64,000 nucleotides of DNA from Planosporangium thailandense (GCF_011947195.1 NZ_JAATVY010000004.1:62001-126000), one strand, 5' to 3'; positions 19,113-28,015 are shown, numbered from the stretch's first letter. Notes: generated from the letters alone by a model not told the origin. Made by a program: numbers and translations.

Positions 19113-19433
19113 GTGGCATTGTTTCGCCGGCGCCAGAAGGCGGTGGCCGCCCGTCGGCGCGCCGCCAGCCCGACGGATCTCGCGCACCTCGAGCAGTTCG
19201 CGCGTACCCGGCGCGGGGTGGAAGCGCTGATCGAGCCGCGGACCACCGTCACCGAGACCACCCTGATCCTGATCGCGCACGACGGGGAGTGGACCCGCCG
19301 GCGGATCGGAAGCCCGGACGAGGCGCGCCGGCTGGGCTACCGCCTCGGAATTCCGGTCTATGACGTGGCACTGGTCGGATACCCGCAGCGGATGCGCGAT
19401 TACAACGCCCGGCGCAAGCGGGCCGAGGCCTAA
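19113..19433 (+). CDS. Conserved small actinobacterial protein, unknown function
   Basis: 106 residues, basic N-terminus (FRRRQKAVAARRRA), then a compact region with TTLILIAHDGEWTRRRIGSPDEARRLG and a basic end. I do not recognise a catalytic motif or membrane segment. GAGGAGG ends 7 bases before GTG 19113, a strong ribosome binding site, and codon use matches its neighbours, so it is a real gene. Divergent from lpdA and convergent with the aminopeptidase. Confidence 0.75.
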   Translation: MALFRRRQKAVAARRRAASPTDLAHLEQFARTRRGVEALIEPRTTVTETTLILIAHDGEWTRRRIGSPDEARRLGYRLGIPVYDVALVGYPQRMRDYNARRKRAEA

Positions 19434-19514
19434 TTCACCAGCGTCTGGGAGAAATGGCCCCGGCTTCGCCCTTTGTCGTTATTTCCGCAACCCGTCGAAT
19501 ATGTAAATTGCCGC

Positions 19515-21068
19515 TCAGCCGTTGGCGGCGACATCCTCGATCAGCGCCGTCAGGGTCCGCACCGGGACCCCGGTGCCGCCCTTCGTCCAGTACCCGAACG
19601 GCTCGCCGGCGTGGTACGAGGGCCCCGCGATGTCGATGTGCGCCCACGACAGCCCGTCCGGCACGAACGCCGACAGGAACACGCCACCCTGCAACATGTG
19701 GCCGGCGCGGTCCATCCCGGCGTTCACCTGCGAAATGTCGGCCACGTCCGACTCCATGCCCTTGCGCACGTCGTCCGGTAGCGGCATCGGCCACGCCGGC
19801 TCGCCCACCTCGTCGCCGACCGCCTTGACCCGCTCCAGGAACGCCGGCTCGCCCATCAGCCCGGCGACCCGCTTGCCGAGCGCCACCACCTGGCCGCCGG
19901 TGAGCGTGGACGTCTCGACCAGGTAGTCCGGCTCGTCCTCGGCGGCGCGAGCGATCGCGTCGGCCAGGATCATCCGGCCCTCCGCGTCCGTGTTGAGCAC
20001 CTCGACGTGCTTGCCGCCGTACATGCGCACCACGTCGCCCGGGCGGTACGCCGCGCCGGAGACCATGTTCTCGGCCAGCGGCAGGTACGCGGTGACCGCC
20101 ACGGCCGGCTTCAGCGCCGCGAGCGCGAGCATCGTCGCGGCGACCGCGGCCGCGCCGGCCATGTCGGACTTCATCTCCCACATGCCCTGCGCCGGCTTGA
20201 TCGACACACCGCCGCTGTCGAACGTGATGCCCTTACCCACGAGCGCGACGTGTCGCGCCGCCGACCCCTGCGGCCGGTACGCCACCCGGACCAGCCGGGG
20301 CGGCGCGGACGAGCCCCGGCCGACGGCCAGGATCCCGCCGTAGCCGGCGTCGGCGAGCGCGTTCTCGTCGAGGACCTCGACCGAAAGGCCCGCCTCGGTG
20401 GCCGCGCCGGCGATCGCGTCGGCGAAGTCCGGCGGGCGCAGGTCGTTCGGAGCGGTGTTCACCCAGTCGCGGACCTGGCGGACCGCCGCGGTCACCGCCA
20501 CGGCCCGGTCGACCTCCCGCCGCATCGTCTCGTCGCCGGCGTCCGGCACGTGCACGCTCACCGTCTCCACGGGGTCGCGACGGCCGGGTGCCGGCTTCGA
20601 CTTGTACGCGACGAACCGGTACCCGCCCAGCAGCGCGCCCTCGGCGACGGCGCGCAGCGCGCGGGTGGCGTCGGCGCCGCTCGGGTCATCGGACAGCGGA
20701 AGGCTGAGCGCCACGCCGGCGGACCCGGCGAGCGCGCGGACCGCGGAGCCGGCGGCGCGGCGCAGCACCTCGGCGTCGGGCGCCGCGCCGGTCGGCTCGG
20801 GTCCGAGCCCGACCGCCACCACCAGCGGGGCGGTCACCGTGCCGAGGCTGGCGAGCTTGGTCACCTCGCCGGCCGCGCCGGTCGCGCCGAGTAAGGCCAG
20901 GGTCTCGCTGAGCCGGCCGTCGAAGGCGGCGGCGATGCTCTCCGCGCCGGAGGCGAGCAGCAGCGGCGAGCGGCCGGCTTCGGGCTCGGCGACGCTGTGA
21001 ACGCCGATCACGACGGCGTCGACGGGCAGCTCCGCAGGGTCGGTATCCACCAGGTTGAGCGAGGTCAC
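19515..21068 (-). CDS. pepA: Leucyl aminopeptidase (M17)
   Basis: Removes N-terminal residues from peptides with a two-metal centre; cytoplasmic hexamer. About 517 residues. The signature NTDAEGRMILADA is near residue 358, and the metal/active-site Lys lies in LVGKGITFDSGGVSIKP. GTG 21068 is chosen for CGGAG six bases upstream and because it gives the family's usual length. Divergent from gcvT. Confidence 0.95.
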   Translation of the reverse strand: MTSLNLVDTDPAELPVDAVVIGVHSVAEPEAGRSPLLLASGAESIAAAFDGRLSETLALLGATGAAGEVTKLASLGTVTAPLVVAVGLGPEPTGAAPDAEVLRRAAGSAVRALAGSAGVALSLPLSDDPSGADATRALRAVAEGALLGGYRFVAYKSKPAPGRRDPVETVSVHVPDAGDETMRREVDRAVAVTAAVRQVRDWVNTAPNDLRPPDFADAIAGAATEAGLSVEVLDENALADAGYGGILAVGRGSSAPPRLVRVAYRPQGSAARHVALVGKGITFDSGGVSIKPAQGMWEMKSDMAGAAAVAATMLALAALKPAVAVTAYLPLAENMVSGAAYRPGDVVRMYGGKHVEVLNTDAEGRMILADAIARAAEDEPDYLVETSTLTGGQVVALGKRVAGLMGEPAFLERVKAVGDEVGEPAWPMPLPDDVRKGMESDVADISQVNAGMDRAGHMLQGGVFLSAFVPDGLSWAHIDIAGPSYHAGEPFGYWTKGGTGVPVRTLTALIEDVAANG

Positions 21069-21156
21069 GGGTTCTCCGTCCGCTGGAGTAGGCACTGCGG
21101 CCGATGCTAGGCGACGATCAACGGCGGCAGAGACGAACCCCCGGCGGCGGACGGGG

Positions 21157-21162
21157 TAGGTT
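21157..21162 (+). promoter_or_regulatory. -10 element TAGGTT, leaderless gcvT start
   Basis: TAGGTT ends exactly 7 bases before ATG 21170 with no Shine-Dalgarno. Confidence 0.6.
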
Positions 21163-21169
21163 GCCAGCC

Positions 21170-22264
21170 ATGACCGAAGCCTTGCTGCGTCCCGTGCTCT
21201 ACCCACGCCATGTCGAGCTAGGCGCGAAGTTCGCCGCTTTCGGCGGGTGGGAGATGCCGCTGGAGTACGCCGGCGGCGGCGTGCTCAAGGAGCACACCGC
21301 GGTGCGCGAGGCGGTCGGCGTGTTCGACGTGTCGCACCTCGGCAAGGCGACGGTCCGCGGCCCCGGCGCGGCGGACTTCCTCAACGCCTGCCTCACGGCC
21401 GACCTGGGCCGGATCGCTCCCGGCCAGGCGCAGTACACGCTGTGCTGCGACGACGCCACCGGCGGCGTGGTCGACGACCTGATCGTCTACCTCAACGCGC
21501 CCGACGACGTGTTCCTCGTGCCGAACGCGGCCAACACCGCCGAGGTCGTGCGCCGGCTCGCCGCCGCCGCGCCGGACGGCGTCACGGTCGAAAACCGCCA
21601 CCGCGACTTCGCGGTCCTCGCCGTGCAGGGGCCCCGGTCGGCCGACGTGCTGGCCGCGATGGGCCTGCCGACCGAGCACGGGTACATGAGCTTCACCGTC
21701 GCCGGTGACGTCACCGTCTGCCGGACCGGCTACACCGGCGAGCACGGGTACGAGATCGTGGCGCCGGTCGCCCGCGCCACCGAGCTGTGGGACGCCATCC
21801 TGGCCGCCGGCGCCGAGCACGGCATCCGCCCCTGCGGCCTGGCCGCCCGCGACACGCTGCGCACCGAGATGGGGTACCCGCTGCACGGCCAGGACCTGTC
21901 GCCCGAGATCACGCCGGTGCAGGCGCGGGCCGGTTGGGCGGTCGGCTGGTCCAAGCCCCGGTTCTGGGGCCGCGACGCCCTGCTCGCCGAGAAGCAGGCC
22001 GGCCCGCGCCGCACGCTGTGGGGCCTGGAATCACTCGATCGGGGCATTCCGCGCCCGCACATGGCGGTGCTGCGGGACGACGACACGGTCGGCGAGGTCA
22101 CCAGCGGCACCTTCTCACCGACCCGGCGGGTCGGCATCGCCTTGGCCCTGCTCGACACCGCCGCCGGGCTCGGCGAGGGCAGCGAGGTCACCGTCGACGT
22201 GCGCGGCCGCCGGTCGCGGATGACGGTGGTCAAGCCGCCGTTCGTGAAGTCGGGCGTGCGGTGA
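21170..22264 (+). CDS. gcvT: Aminomethyltransferase, T protein of glycine cleavage
   Basis: Transfers the methylene unit from the lipoyl arm of GcvH to tetrahydrofolate. 364 residues: [38 protein letters not shown] and the late [18 protein letters not shown] are typical, with the tetrahydrofolate-contacting Asp/Glu region in GLAARDTLR. gcvH and gcvP are not in the window. The start is leaderless by the TAGGTT spacing. Its last codon overlaps the next start as GTGA, so the YjbR-like gene is translationally coupled. Confidence 0.93.
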   Translation: MTEALLRPVLYPRHVELGAKFAAFGGWEMPLEYAGGGVLKEHTAVREAVGVFDVSHLGKATVRGPGAADFLNACLTADLGRIAPGQAQYTLCCDDATGGVVDDLIVYLNAPDDVFLVPNAANTAEVVRRLAAAAPDGVTVENRHRDFAVLAVQGPRSADVLAAMGLPTEHGYMSFTVAGDVTVCRTGYTGEHGYEIVAPVARATELWDAILAAGAEHGIRPCGLAARDTLRTEMGYPLHGQDLSPEITPVQARAGWAVGWSKPRFWGRDALLAEKQAGPRRTLWGLESLDRGIPRPHMAVLRDDDTVGEVTSGTFSPTRRVGIALALLDTAAGLGEGSEVTVDVRGRRSRMTVVKPPFVKSGVR

Positions 22265-22677
22265 CGGCGACCTACGCCGACGCCCTCCGCATCGTCTCGG
22301 ACCTTCCCGAGGCGGAGGAGGTGTTCGTCGCCGAGTGGGGGCACCCGACGCTGCGCGTACGCGGCAAGATGTTCGCCTCCGGCGCGCCCGACTCGCCGAC
22401 CATGTCGGTGAAGGCGAGCAAGGAGGAGCAGGCCGAACTGGTCGCGGCCCGTCCGGAGGCCTTCTCGGTCGCGGCCTACGTCGGCCGGTACGGCTGGGTC
22501 ACGATCAACCTGCCCGGCATCGAGGTCGACGAGCTGCGCGAGCTGCTCGTGGAGGCGTGGCGGCGGACGGCACCCAAGCGCCTCGTCGCGGCCTACGACG
22601 GCACCACCTCCGACAGCGCCACCTCCGACAGCGCCGCCTCTGACAGCGCGGCCTACGACAGCACCAGCCCCAGGTAG
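22261..22677 (+). CDS. MmcQ/YjbR family protein with C-terminal repeats
   Basis: 138 residues. The first 110 match the CyaY-fold YjbR/MmcQ family: [30 protein letters not shown] and [11 protein letters not shown]; members are small, putative DNA-binding proteins. GTG 22261 overlaps the gcvT stop (GTGA). The C-terminus is extended by five tandem pentapeptides, [25 protein letters not shown], encoded by 15-base repeats; such a tail is not part of the family fold. The last 25 bases overlap the convergent cobS gene. Confidence 0.85.
   Translation: MTATYADALRIVSDLPEAEEVFVAEWGHPTLRVRGKMFASGAPDSPTMSVKASKEEQAELVAARPEAFSVAAYVGRYGWVTINLPGIEVDELRELLVEAWRRTAPKRLVAAYDGTTSDSATSDSAASDSAAYDSTSPR
22591..22665 (+). 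repeat. Five 15-base tandem units in the YjbR-like gene
   Basis: Units begin at 22591, 22606, 22621, 22636 and 22651; the second and third are identical (ACCTCCGACAGCGCC). They encode in-frame pentapeptides, so unit gain or loss would change only tail length. Confidence 0.85.
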
Positions 22678-23459
22678 GCGACCGATACCCCCACCTCGAC
22701 CACGGCGCCGAGCACATCACCGGTGACGCCGCCCGCGCGGCGTACGACATGGCGTACCAGCAGCGCGTTGGCGACCAGCGCGACGGCGACGGCCGCCGGG
22801 CCCTGCCCGGGCCGGCCCGGCGCGGCGGGCAGCGCCAGCACCGCGACCAGCGCCAGGGCGCCGAGCGCCGACGGCCACCGGACCGTACCCGCGACCATGG
22901 CGCCCAGGCCGTCGGGACGCGCGGCGGGCACCCCCTGCCGGCAGGCCCAGGTCACCGCTGCCCGGCCCGCCGCGGTGGCCGCCGCGACCCCGGCGAGCGC
23001 CGCCGGCCAGGGGCGGGTCAGCACGGTCGCCGCGCAGGCGGTCTGCAGCAGCAGCGCGATGACGATCGCCGCCACGCCGAACGGGCCGACGTCCGGGGAC
23101 TTCATGACCTCCAGCGTCCCGGCGCGGTCGCGGTACGAGCCGAGCCCGTCGACGGTGTCGGCGAGCCCGTCGACGTGCAGCCCCCGGGTCAGCAGCACGC
23201 CGAGGCCGACGGTGAGGCCGGCCGCGACCAGCGTCGGTGCCCCCAGCCAGCGCAGCCCGAGGCCGACGCCGCCGAGGACCGCGCCGAGCGCCGCGCCCAC
23301 CAGCGGAGCGAGCGACATCGCGACGGCCGCCACCGCGCGGTCGACGCGGCCGGCGCGGACCGGCGCGACGGTGAACGTCGTCAGCGCCAGCCGGAGCCCG
23401 GCGGCCAGGCGCCGGGCGGCCGGCTCGGACGCCGGGTGCCGGGCGGCCGGCTCAGACAC
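22653..23459 (-). CDS. cobS: Adenosylcobinamide-GDP ribazoletransferase (cobalamin synthase)
   Basis: Joins adenosylcobinamide-GDP with alpha-ribazole (phosphate) in the membrane, the last step of cobalamin assembly. About 268 residues, hydrophobic throughout, with the family motif GLHVDGLADTVDGLGSY and the downstream EVMKSPDVGPFG. GTG 23459 overlaps the stop of the upstream cobU-cobT fusion by a few bases; GTG 23489 is an in-frame alternative adding ten residues (with a repeated SEPAAR). No clear ribosome binding site favours either. The product acts directly after CobU and CobT, which fits the operon. Confidence 0.9.
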   Translation of the reverse strand: MSEPAARHPASEPAARRLAAGLRLALTTFTVAPVRAGRVDRAVAAVAMSLAPLVGAALGAVLGGVGLGLRWLGAPTLVAAGLTVGLGVLLTRGLHVDGLADTVDGLGSYRDRAGTLEVMKSPDVGPFGVAAIVIALLLQTACAATVLTRPWPAALAGVAAATAAGRAAVTWACRQGVPAARPDGLGAMVAGTVRWPSALGALALVAVLALPAAPGRPGQGPAAVAVALVANALLVRHVVRRAGGVTGDVLGAVVEVGVSVAYLGLVLS

Positions 23460-25299
23460 CGGGCGGTGGCGCGGCCGGTGACGGCTCACCCGGAGTCGGC
23501 GTGCCGGGCGAGGGTACGCCGGGCGTCGCGCCGGGCGGCGGCACGGTGGGCAGCGTCGCCGCGAGGGTGAGCGCCGAGCGCAGCACCGGCAGCGCCGCGA
23601 GCGACGTCGCGCCCTCGCCGAGCCCGAGCCGGAGGTCCAGTACCGGCGTCAGGCCGAGCACGTCCGCGCCGAGCCGGACGGCCGGGTGGCCGCCGGTGTC
23701 CGGCAGCAGGATCCAGTGCCGGGTCTGGGCACCGAAGTCACGGGCGACGAGCGCGGCCGCCACCCCCACCGGGCCGTCGAGCAGGACCGGGGTGCGCCGG
23801 GAAGCGGCGCCGAGCAGGATGCCGGTCGCGATGGCGTGGTCGGCGCCGCCGAGGGCGCTCAGCACGGTCCGCGGATCGCGGGCCCGGGAGCGTACCCGGT
23901 GGAGCGCGTCACGTACGGCCGCGCAGCGCCGCATCCAGGCGACATCGTCGATCCGGCCGCCGGGGGCGATGACCCGGCCGAGCAGGGCGGCCACTTCGCC
24001 GCTCGCCGTCATCGCGATCACCGCCGAGGCCGCCGCGTCGGCACCCGCGCCGCTGGCGCCGACCACGATCAGCTCGGCACCGGCGTCGACCGCGCTGTCG
24101 GCGAGCTGCCACCCGTACCGCAGCGCCGCGTCCACGTCGGTCTCCGCGAGCGCGTCCGCGTCCTCGATCGGGGCGCCGTTCGGGCAGCGGACGGTCTGCA
24201 CGGCGACCCCCGCCGCGCCGGCGAGCAGCGCCCACGCGCCCTCGCCGCGCTCGACCGCGTCGAGCCGGCGGGCCGAGGCCGCGGGGGAGTCGCCCGCCGC
24301 GACGCCGCCGTCGTGGTCGGCGTGCAGCAACAGCATCCGTACGTCCTGCCACGGTCGGGGGACCGGCTGCCCCTGGGTTCCGGCGGCGAACTCGACGACC
24401 CGGGTGAGGACGCCGAGGCCGCCGCCCGCGACGTCGAGGCCGGCCAGCCGTTCGCCGGCCGCGGCGGCGGCGTCCTCGGCGGGCAGCGGCAGATCCATGC
24501 CGACGGCGATGACCTGCTCGGCGGTGGCCTGTGCCAGTACGGGTGCCGGGGTCGCGACCTGGGCGGTCGGCGTGACCGTCGCCGTATCGGCGGGGCCCGG
24601 TACGGCCGGGGTCGGGACCGGTCGGGTGACCGCACCGAAGGCCGGAGTCGGAGCGGCCGGAGCCGGAGCGGCCGGAGCGGCCGGCGCCGCTGGCGCGGCG
24701 GGTGCCGCACCCTTGATCCACGTCGGCTGTCCGGCGACGACGAGCGCCACCGCGTCGCAGGCCTCGGCCACCGCCCGGTTGACCGCGCCGATCGCGTCCG
24801 CGAAGAGCCGCCCGGACGGCGTGGCCGGCACGACCGACAGCCCGACCTCGGGGCTGACGAGGACGAGCGTGGACGCGGGGCAGTCGCGGACGGCGGCGGC
24901 GAGCGTGGCCGCGGCGCCGTCGACGACGCCGGTCAGCGCGGCCGCGGCGGTGCCGACCCCGGTGTCCGGATCCTCCCCGTCCCAGGCGCCGGCGACGCCC
25001 AGCGTCGCGGTGAGCCAGCCGCCGAGGTCGTCGACGAGGACCGCTTCCTCCGGCTTCGCCGCGGCGAGGAGCGCGATCAGGCGGTCCGGGTCGGTGCCGG
25101 TCTCCTCGGTCGCCCAGCCGGACGGCCGGCGCGCGCGGTGCGCCGCGATCCGGGCGTTCCATTCCGGATCCTCGGTGGCGGTGGCGGTCGCCACGTACCG
25201 GACCGCACCGGCGCCGGACACCAGCCGTTCGGCAAGCTCCGACTTGCCGGAACGGATCCCGCCGAGGACGAGCAGGCGCGTGGCCGACTGCGATGACAT
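23452..25299 (-). CDS. CobU-CobT-like fusion (adenosylcobinamide kinase/GTP transferase plus phosphoribosyltransferase-like domain)
   Basis: About 615 residues. Residues 8-190 are CobU: P-loop LGGIRSGKSELAE (12-22), then YVATATATEDPEWNARIAAHRARRP and LVDDLGGWL; CobU phosphorylates adenosylcobinamide and adds GMP. An Ala/Pro linker (about 198-255) leads to a CobT-like domain with HADHDGGVAAG, a conserved RTPVLLDGPVGVAAALVA block and the late LGLGEGATSLAALPVL (about 560) holding the family's catalytic Glu. The other hallmark, (E/D)MGIGNTT, is replaced by GASGAGADAAAS at about 412, so activity of this half is doubtful. ATG 25299 is leaderless by TAAGGT spacing. Upstream of and overlapping cobS. 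Confidence 0.85.
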   Translation of the reverse strand: MSSQSATRLLVLGGIRSGKSELAERLVSGAGAVRYVATATATEDPEWNARIAAHRARRPSGWATEETGTDPDRLIALLAAAKPEEAVLVDDLGGWLTATLGVAGAWDGEDPDTGVGTAAAALTGVVDGAAATLAAAVRDCPASTLVLVSPEVGLSVVPATPSGRLFADAIGAVNRAVAEACDAVALVVAGQPTWIKGAAPAAPAAPAAPAAPAPAAPTPAFGAVTRPVPTPAVPGPADTATVTPTAQVATPAPVLAQATAEQVIAVGMDLPLPAEDAAAAAGERLAGLDVAGGGLGVLTRVVEFAAGTQGQPVPRPWQDVRMLLLHADHDGGVAAGDSPAASARRLDAVERGEGAWALLAGAAGVAVQTVRCPNGAPIEDADALAETDVDAALRYGWQLADSAVDAGAELIVVGASGAGADAAASAVIAMTASGEVAALLGRVIAPGGRIDDVAWMRRCAAVRDALHRVRSRARDPRTVLSALGGADHAIATGILLGAASRRTPVLLDGPVGVAAALVARDFGAQTRHWILLPDTGGHPAVRLGADVLGLTPVLDLRLGLGEGATSLAALPVLRSALTLAATLPTVPPPGATPGVPSPGTPTPGEPSPAAPPPGV

Positions 25300-25306
25300 G
25301 CTCCGT

Positions 25307-25312
25307 ACCTTA
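25307..25312 (-). promoter_or_regulatory. -10 element TAAGGT, leaderless cobU-cobT start
   Basis: TAAGGT (minus strand) ends exactly 7 bases before ATG 25299. The short leader leaves no room for a cobalamin riboswitch. Confidence 0.55.
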
Positions 25313-25367
25313 TGGCGCGTGACAACATCGTCGGTGCCCGGAGTCCGGACCTGACGCCGTAGGTCGT

Positions 25368-25373
25368 TAGGCT
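25368..25373 (+). promoter_or_regulatory. -10 element TAGGCT for the 25.4-kb genes
   Basis: TAGGCT lies 32 bases before ATG 25406, leaving a short 5' leader that holds the ribosome binding site GGAAGGG (25390-25396). Confidence 0.45.
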
Positions 25374-25405
25374 GACCGGGGGCCGACGGGGAAGGGATGT
25401 GCGAC

Positions 25406-25606
25406 ATGGCGTGGACGTGGCGGTACGAGGACGTGCAGGGGCAGCCTGTCGACGGGCCGCACGAGGCGTTTTCCAGCCAGTCCGACGCCGAGTCGTGGCT
25501 CGGGCAGACCTGGCGTGACCTGCTCGCCGACGGCGTGGTCACGGCGAGCCTGGTCGAGGAGGACCGGGTGGAGTACCGGATGAGCCTGCTGCCCCGGGAG
25601 CAGTGA
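25406..25606 (+). CDS. Small conserved acidic protein, unknown function
   Basis: 66 residues, acidic with several Trp: AWTWRYEDVQGQPVDGP, SDAESWLGQTWRDLLADGV and VEYRMSLLP. No membrane segment or Cys motif. ATG 25406 is about 9 bases after GGAAGGG; the ATG at 25397 abuts that site and is unlikely. The site-2 protease gene starts one base after its stop, so the two are coupled. I recognise it only as a short conserved actinobacterial type. Confidence 0.75.
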   Translation: MAWTWRYEDVQGQPVDGPHEAFSSQSDAESWLGQTWRDLLADGVVTASLVEEDRVEYRMSLLPREQ

Positions 25607-25607
25607 C

Positions 25608-26390
25608 GTGCTCGGGAGCGAGCGCCGGCCCAGCGGGGTCGGCGCGTACTTTCGGCCCAGCCCGATCTTTCTCGGCATCACCGCCGTACTGGTGATCAGC
25701 GGCTGGCTGGCGTGGCGCGAGATCGGCGACGCCCGGCTGATCGTGTTCCTGTTCGTCGCCGCCGGGTGGGTGTTCTCGCTCTGCCTGCACGAGTACGCGC
25801 ACGCCGTCGTCGCGTTCCACGGCGGCGACCGGATGGTGGCCGAGCGCGGATACCTGACGCTCGACCCGACCAAGTACACCCATCCGGTCCTGTCGTTCGT
25901 GCTTCCGCTGCTGTTCGTCCTGATCGGCGGCATCGGCCTGCCGGGCGGCGCGGTGTGGGTGGACCGGCACGCCATCCGCAGCCGGGGCTGGGACAGCTTC
26001 ATCAGCTTCGCTGGCCCGGCCACCAACCTGCTGTTCACGTTCGTGCTCGTGACGCCTTTCGCGTTGGGCGTCGATTCAGGAGCACACCCGACCTTCTGGG
26101 CGGCCGTCGCGTTCCTGGCGTTCCTTCAGCTGACCGCGACGGTGCTCAACTTCGTGCCGATCCCGGGGGTCGACGGCGGCAACCTGATCCAGCCGTGGCT
26201 GAGCCCGCAGTGGCAGCGCGGCTTCCAGCACGTCGCGCCGTACGGGATGCTGCTGCTCATCGCCCTGCTGTGGGCGCCGCGCTTCAACGCGCTGTTCTTC
26301 GGGTTCGTCTTCTTCCTCTGCCGGCTGATCGGCCTGCCGCTCGACCACGTCTGGTACGGGCAGCAACTCTTCCCGCACCTGTCACTGTAG
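25608..26390 (+). CDS. Site-2 protease family (M50) membrane metalloprotease
   Basis: 260 residues, six or so membrane segments. The zinc motif HEYAHAV is in the second segment (about residue 61) and the third ligand region is NFVPIPGVDGGN (about 180), a variant of the usual NPxPxxDG. Members cleave membrane-embedded regulators or act as rhomboid-like quality-control proteases; the target is unknown. GTG 25608 starts one base after the preceding stop, so it depends on translational coupling. No PDZ or CBS domain is present. Confidence 0.88.
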   Translation: MLGSERRPSGVGAYFRPSPIFLGITAVLVISGWLAWREIGDARLIVFLFVAAGWVFSLCLHEYAHAVVAFHGGDRMVAERGYLTLDPTKYTHPVLSFVLPLLFVLIGGIGLPGGAVWVDRHAIRSRGWDSFISFAGPATNLLFTFVLVTPFALGVDSGAHPTFWAAVAFLAFLQLTATVLNFVPIPGVDGGNLIQPWLSPQWQRGFQHVAPYGMLLLIALLWAPRFNALFFGFVFFLCRLIGLPLDHVWYGQQLFPHLSL

Positions 26391-26450
26391 GTCGATCAAC
26401 GAGACCGTTCCGTAACCGGGGCGCGCGGTAGTTTGCTGGCGGCGCGTTGC

Positions 26451-26456
26451 TAGGGT
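26451..26456 (+). promoter_or_regulatory. -10 element TAGGGT of the marR gene
   Basis: TAGGGT lies 36 bases before GTG 26493; the leader between them contains GAGGAG. Confidence 0.4.
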
Positions 26457-26492
26457 GCATGCCGCGAAGCACACGCCCGAGGAGTGACCACC

Positions 26493-26924
26493 GTGACCGA
26501 GCCGCCTCCCGTGGATACCGAACTCGCGACCCGGCTGCGTCTCGTGGTCGGGCGTCTGGCCCGGCGGATCCGACTGGCCGCCAACGACGTGCCGCCGCTG
26601 CAGCTGTCGGTGCTGGCGACCCTCGACAAGCACGGTCCGCTGCGCTCGGGCGAGCTGGCGGCGCGGGAGGCGGTGACCGCGCCCACGATGACCCGGGTGC
26701 TCTCGTCGCTCGCCGAGCGTGGCCTGATCAACCGCGAGCCCGACCCGACCGACGCCCGCTCGGTGCGAGTGTCGCTGTCGCCGGCGGGGCTGCAGGCCCT
26801 GGCCCGGATCAGATCGGAGCGCACGGCGCTGCTCGGTGCCCGGGTGGCCCGGTTGACCGCCGAGCAGCGGGCCTCGCTGGTGGCCGCGCTCCCCGCCCTC
26901 GAGGCGCTGATCGAGGAAGACTGA
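26493..26924 (+). CDS. MarR family transcriptional regulator
   Basis: About 143 residues, winged helix-turn-helix: LQLSVLATLDKHGPLRSGELAAREAVTAPTMTRVLSSLAERGLI is the recognition core, followed by the wing REPDPTDARSVRVSLSPAG and a C-terminal dimerisation helix. Such proteins repress a neighbouring gene until a phenolic or other ligand binds. GAGGAG ends 8 bases before GTG 26493; an upstream GTG at 26484 would overlap it. The likely target is itself or a neighbour (aldo-keto reductase, protease), but no palindrome is obvious at the promoter. Confidence 0.88.
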   Translation: MTEPPPVDTELATRLRLVVGRLARRIRLAANDVPPLQLSVLATLDKHGPLRSGELAAREAVTAPTMTRVLSSLAERGLINREPDPTDARSVRVSLSPAGLQALARIRSERTALLGARVARLTAEQRASLVAALPALEALIEED

Positions 26925-26935
26925 TCAACGTGAGG

Positions 26936-26971
26936 GTGCCCCTGCCGTACGGTGTCGCGCGGCAGGGGCAC
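26936..26971 (+). terminator. Hairpin after the marR gene
   Basis: GTGCCCCTGCCG (26936-26947) pairs perfectly with CGGCAGGGGCAC (26960-26971), loop 12 bases. It lies 11 bases after the marR stop; the convergent aldo-keto reductase gene ends shortly beyond, across a direct repeat of GCCGGGGTTACGGGCG. Confidence 0.7.
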
Positions 26972-27009
26972 TTCGCGTATGCCGGGGTTACGGGCGGCGT
27001 ACGCCGGGG

Positions 27010-28008
27010 TTACGGGCGCTGAGCCGGGCTCACGGTCTTCGCCGGGTCCCGCTCGACGACGTCGCCGAGCGCCTCGTCGATCGCCTTCATCATGTCGGCG
27101 TCGAGCTTGACGCCCGAGGCCTTGACGTTGTCCTTCAGCTGCTCCGGGCGGGTCGCGCCGACGATCGCCGACGACACGTTCGGGTTCTGCAGCACCCAGG
27201 CGATCGCGAGCTGCGCCATGGTCAGGCCGGCCTGCTCGGCGATCGGCTTGAGCCGCTGGACGCGGGTGAGCACGTTGTCGTCCAGGAACTGCGAGATCAT
27301 CGCGGCGCCCGTCTTCTCGTCGGTGGCGCGGGAACCGGCCGGCGGCGGTTGGCCCGGCTGGTACTTGCCGGTCAGGACGCCCTGGGCGATCGGCGACCAC
27401 ACGATCTGGCCGATGCCCAGCTCCTCGCAGAGCGGAACGACCTCGGCCTCGATGACCCGCCACAGCATCGAGTACTGCGGCTGGCTGGAGACGAGCTGGA
27501 TCTTCAGCTCGCGGGCCAGCGTGTACGCCTCGCGGATCTCCGAGGCCTTCCACTCGGACACGCCGATGTAGTGGGCCTTGCCGGAGTGCACGATGTCGGC
27601 GAACGCCTCCATCGTCTCCTCCAGCGGCGTGGCGTGGTCGTAGCGGTGCGCCTGGTACAGGTCGACGTAGTCGGTCTGCAGCCGGCGCAGCGAGCCGTTG
27701 ATGGACTCCATGATGTGCTTGCGGGACAGACCCCGGTCGTTGCGACCCGGACCGGTCGGCCAGAAGACCTTCGTGAAGATTTCCAGGCCCTCGCGGCGCT
27801 GGCCCTTCAGCGCCCGGCCGAGGACCTCCTCGGCGCGGGTGCCGGCGTAGACGTCGGCGGTGTCGAAGGTGGTGATACCGAGGTCGAGGGCGGCGTGCAC
27901 GCACGCGGTCGCCTGCTCCTCCTCGACCTGAGAGCCATGAGTGATCCAGTTGCCGTACGAGATCTCGCTGACGAGCATCCCGGATCGGCCAAGGTGACGG
28001 AACTCCAT
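27010..28008 (-). CDS. Aldo/keto reductase, Kv-beta/AKR14-like
   Basis: 332 residues, a TIM-barrel NADPH-dependent carbonyl reductase. The catalytic tetrad is visible: Asp and Tyr in FDTADVYAGTRAEE, Lys in IFTKVFWP, His in LYQAHRYD. The NADPH-binding C-terminal block AIVGATRPEQLKDNV is present. The substrate is unknown; close relatives resemble YghZ/YajO-type reductases. ATG 28008 is placed by TAGGGT exactly 7 bases upstream, although the frame stays open further. A long inverted repeat lies just beyond the promoter. Confidence 0.92.
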   Translation of the reverse strand: MEFRHLGRSGMLVSEISYGNWITHGSQVEEEQATACVHAALDLGITTFDTADVYAGTRAEEVLGRALKGQRREGLEIFTKVFWPTGPGRNDRGLSRKHIMESINGSLRRLQTDYVDLYQAHRYDHATPLEETMEAFADIVHSGKAHYIGVSEWKASEIREAYTLARELKIQLVSSQPQYSMLWRVIEAEVVPLCEELGIGQIVWSPIAQGVLTGKYQPGQPPPAGSRATDEKTGAAMISQFLDDNVLTRVQRLKPIAEQAGLTMAQLAIAWVLQNPNVSSAIVGATRPEQLKDNVKASGVKLDADMMKAIDEALGDVVERDPAKTVSPAQRP

Positions 28009-28015
28009 GACCTTG

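Noticed and set aside
25300-25405. Cobalamin riboswitch upstream of cobU-cobT
   Set aside because: No B12-box-like sequence and only 7 bases between the -10 element and the start codon.
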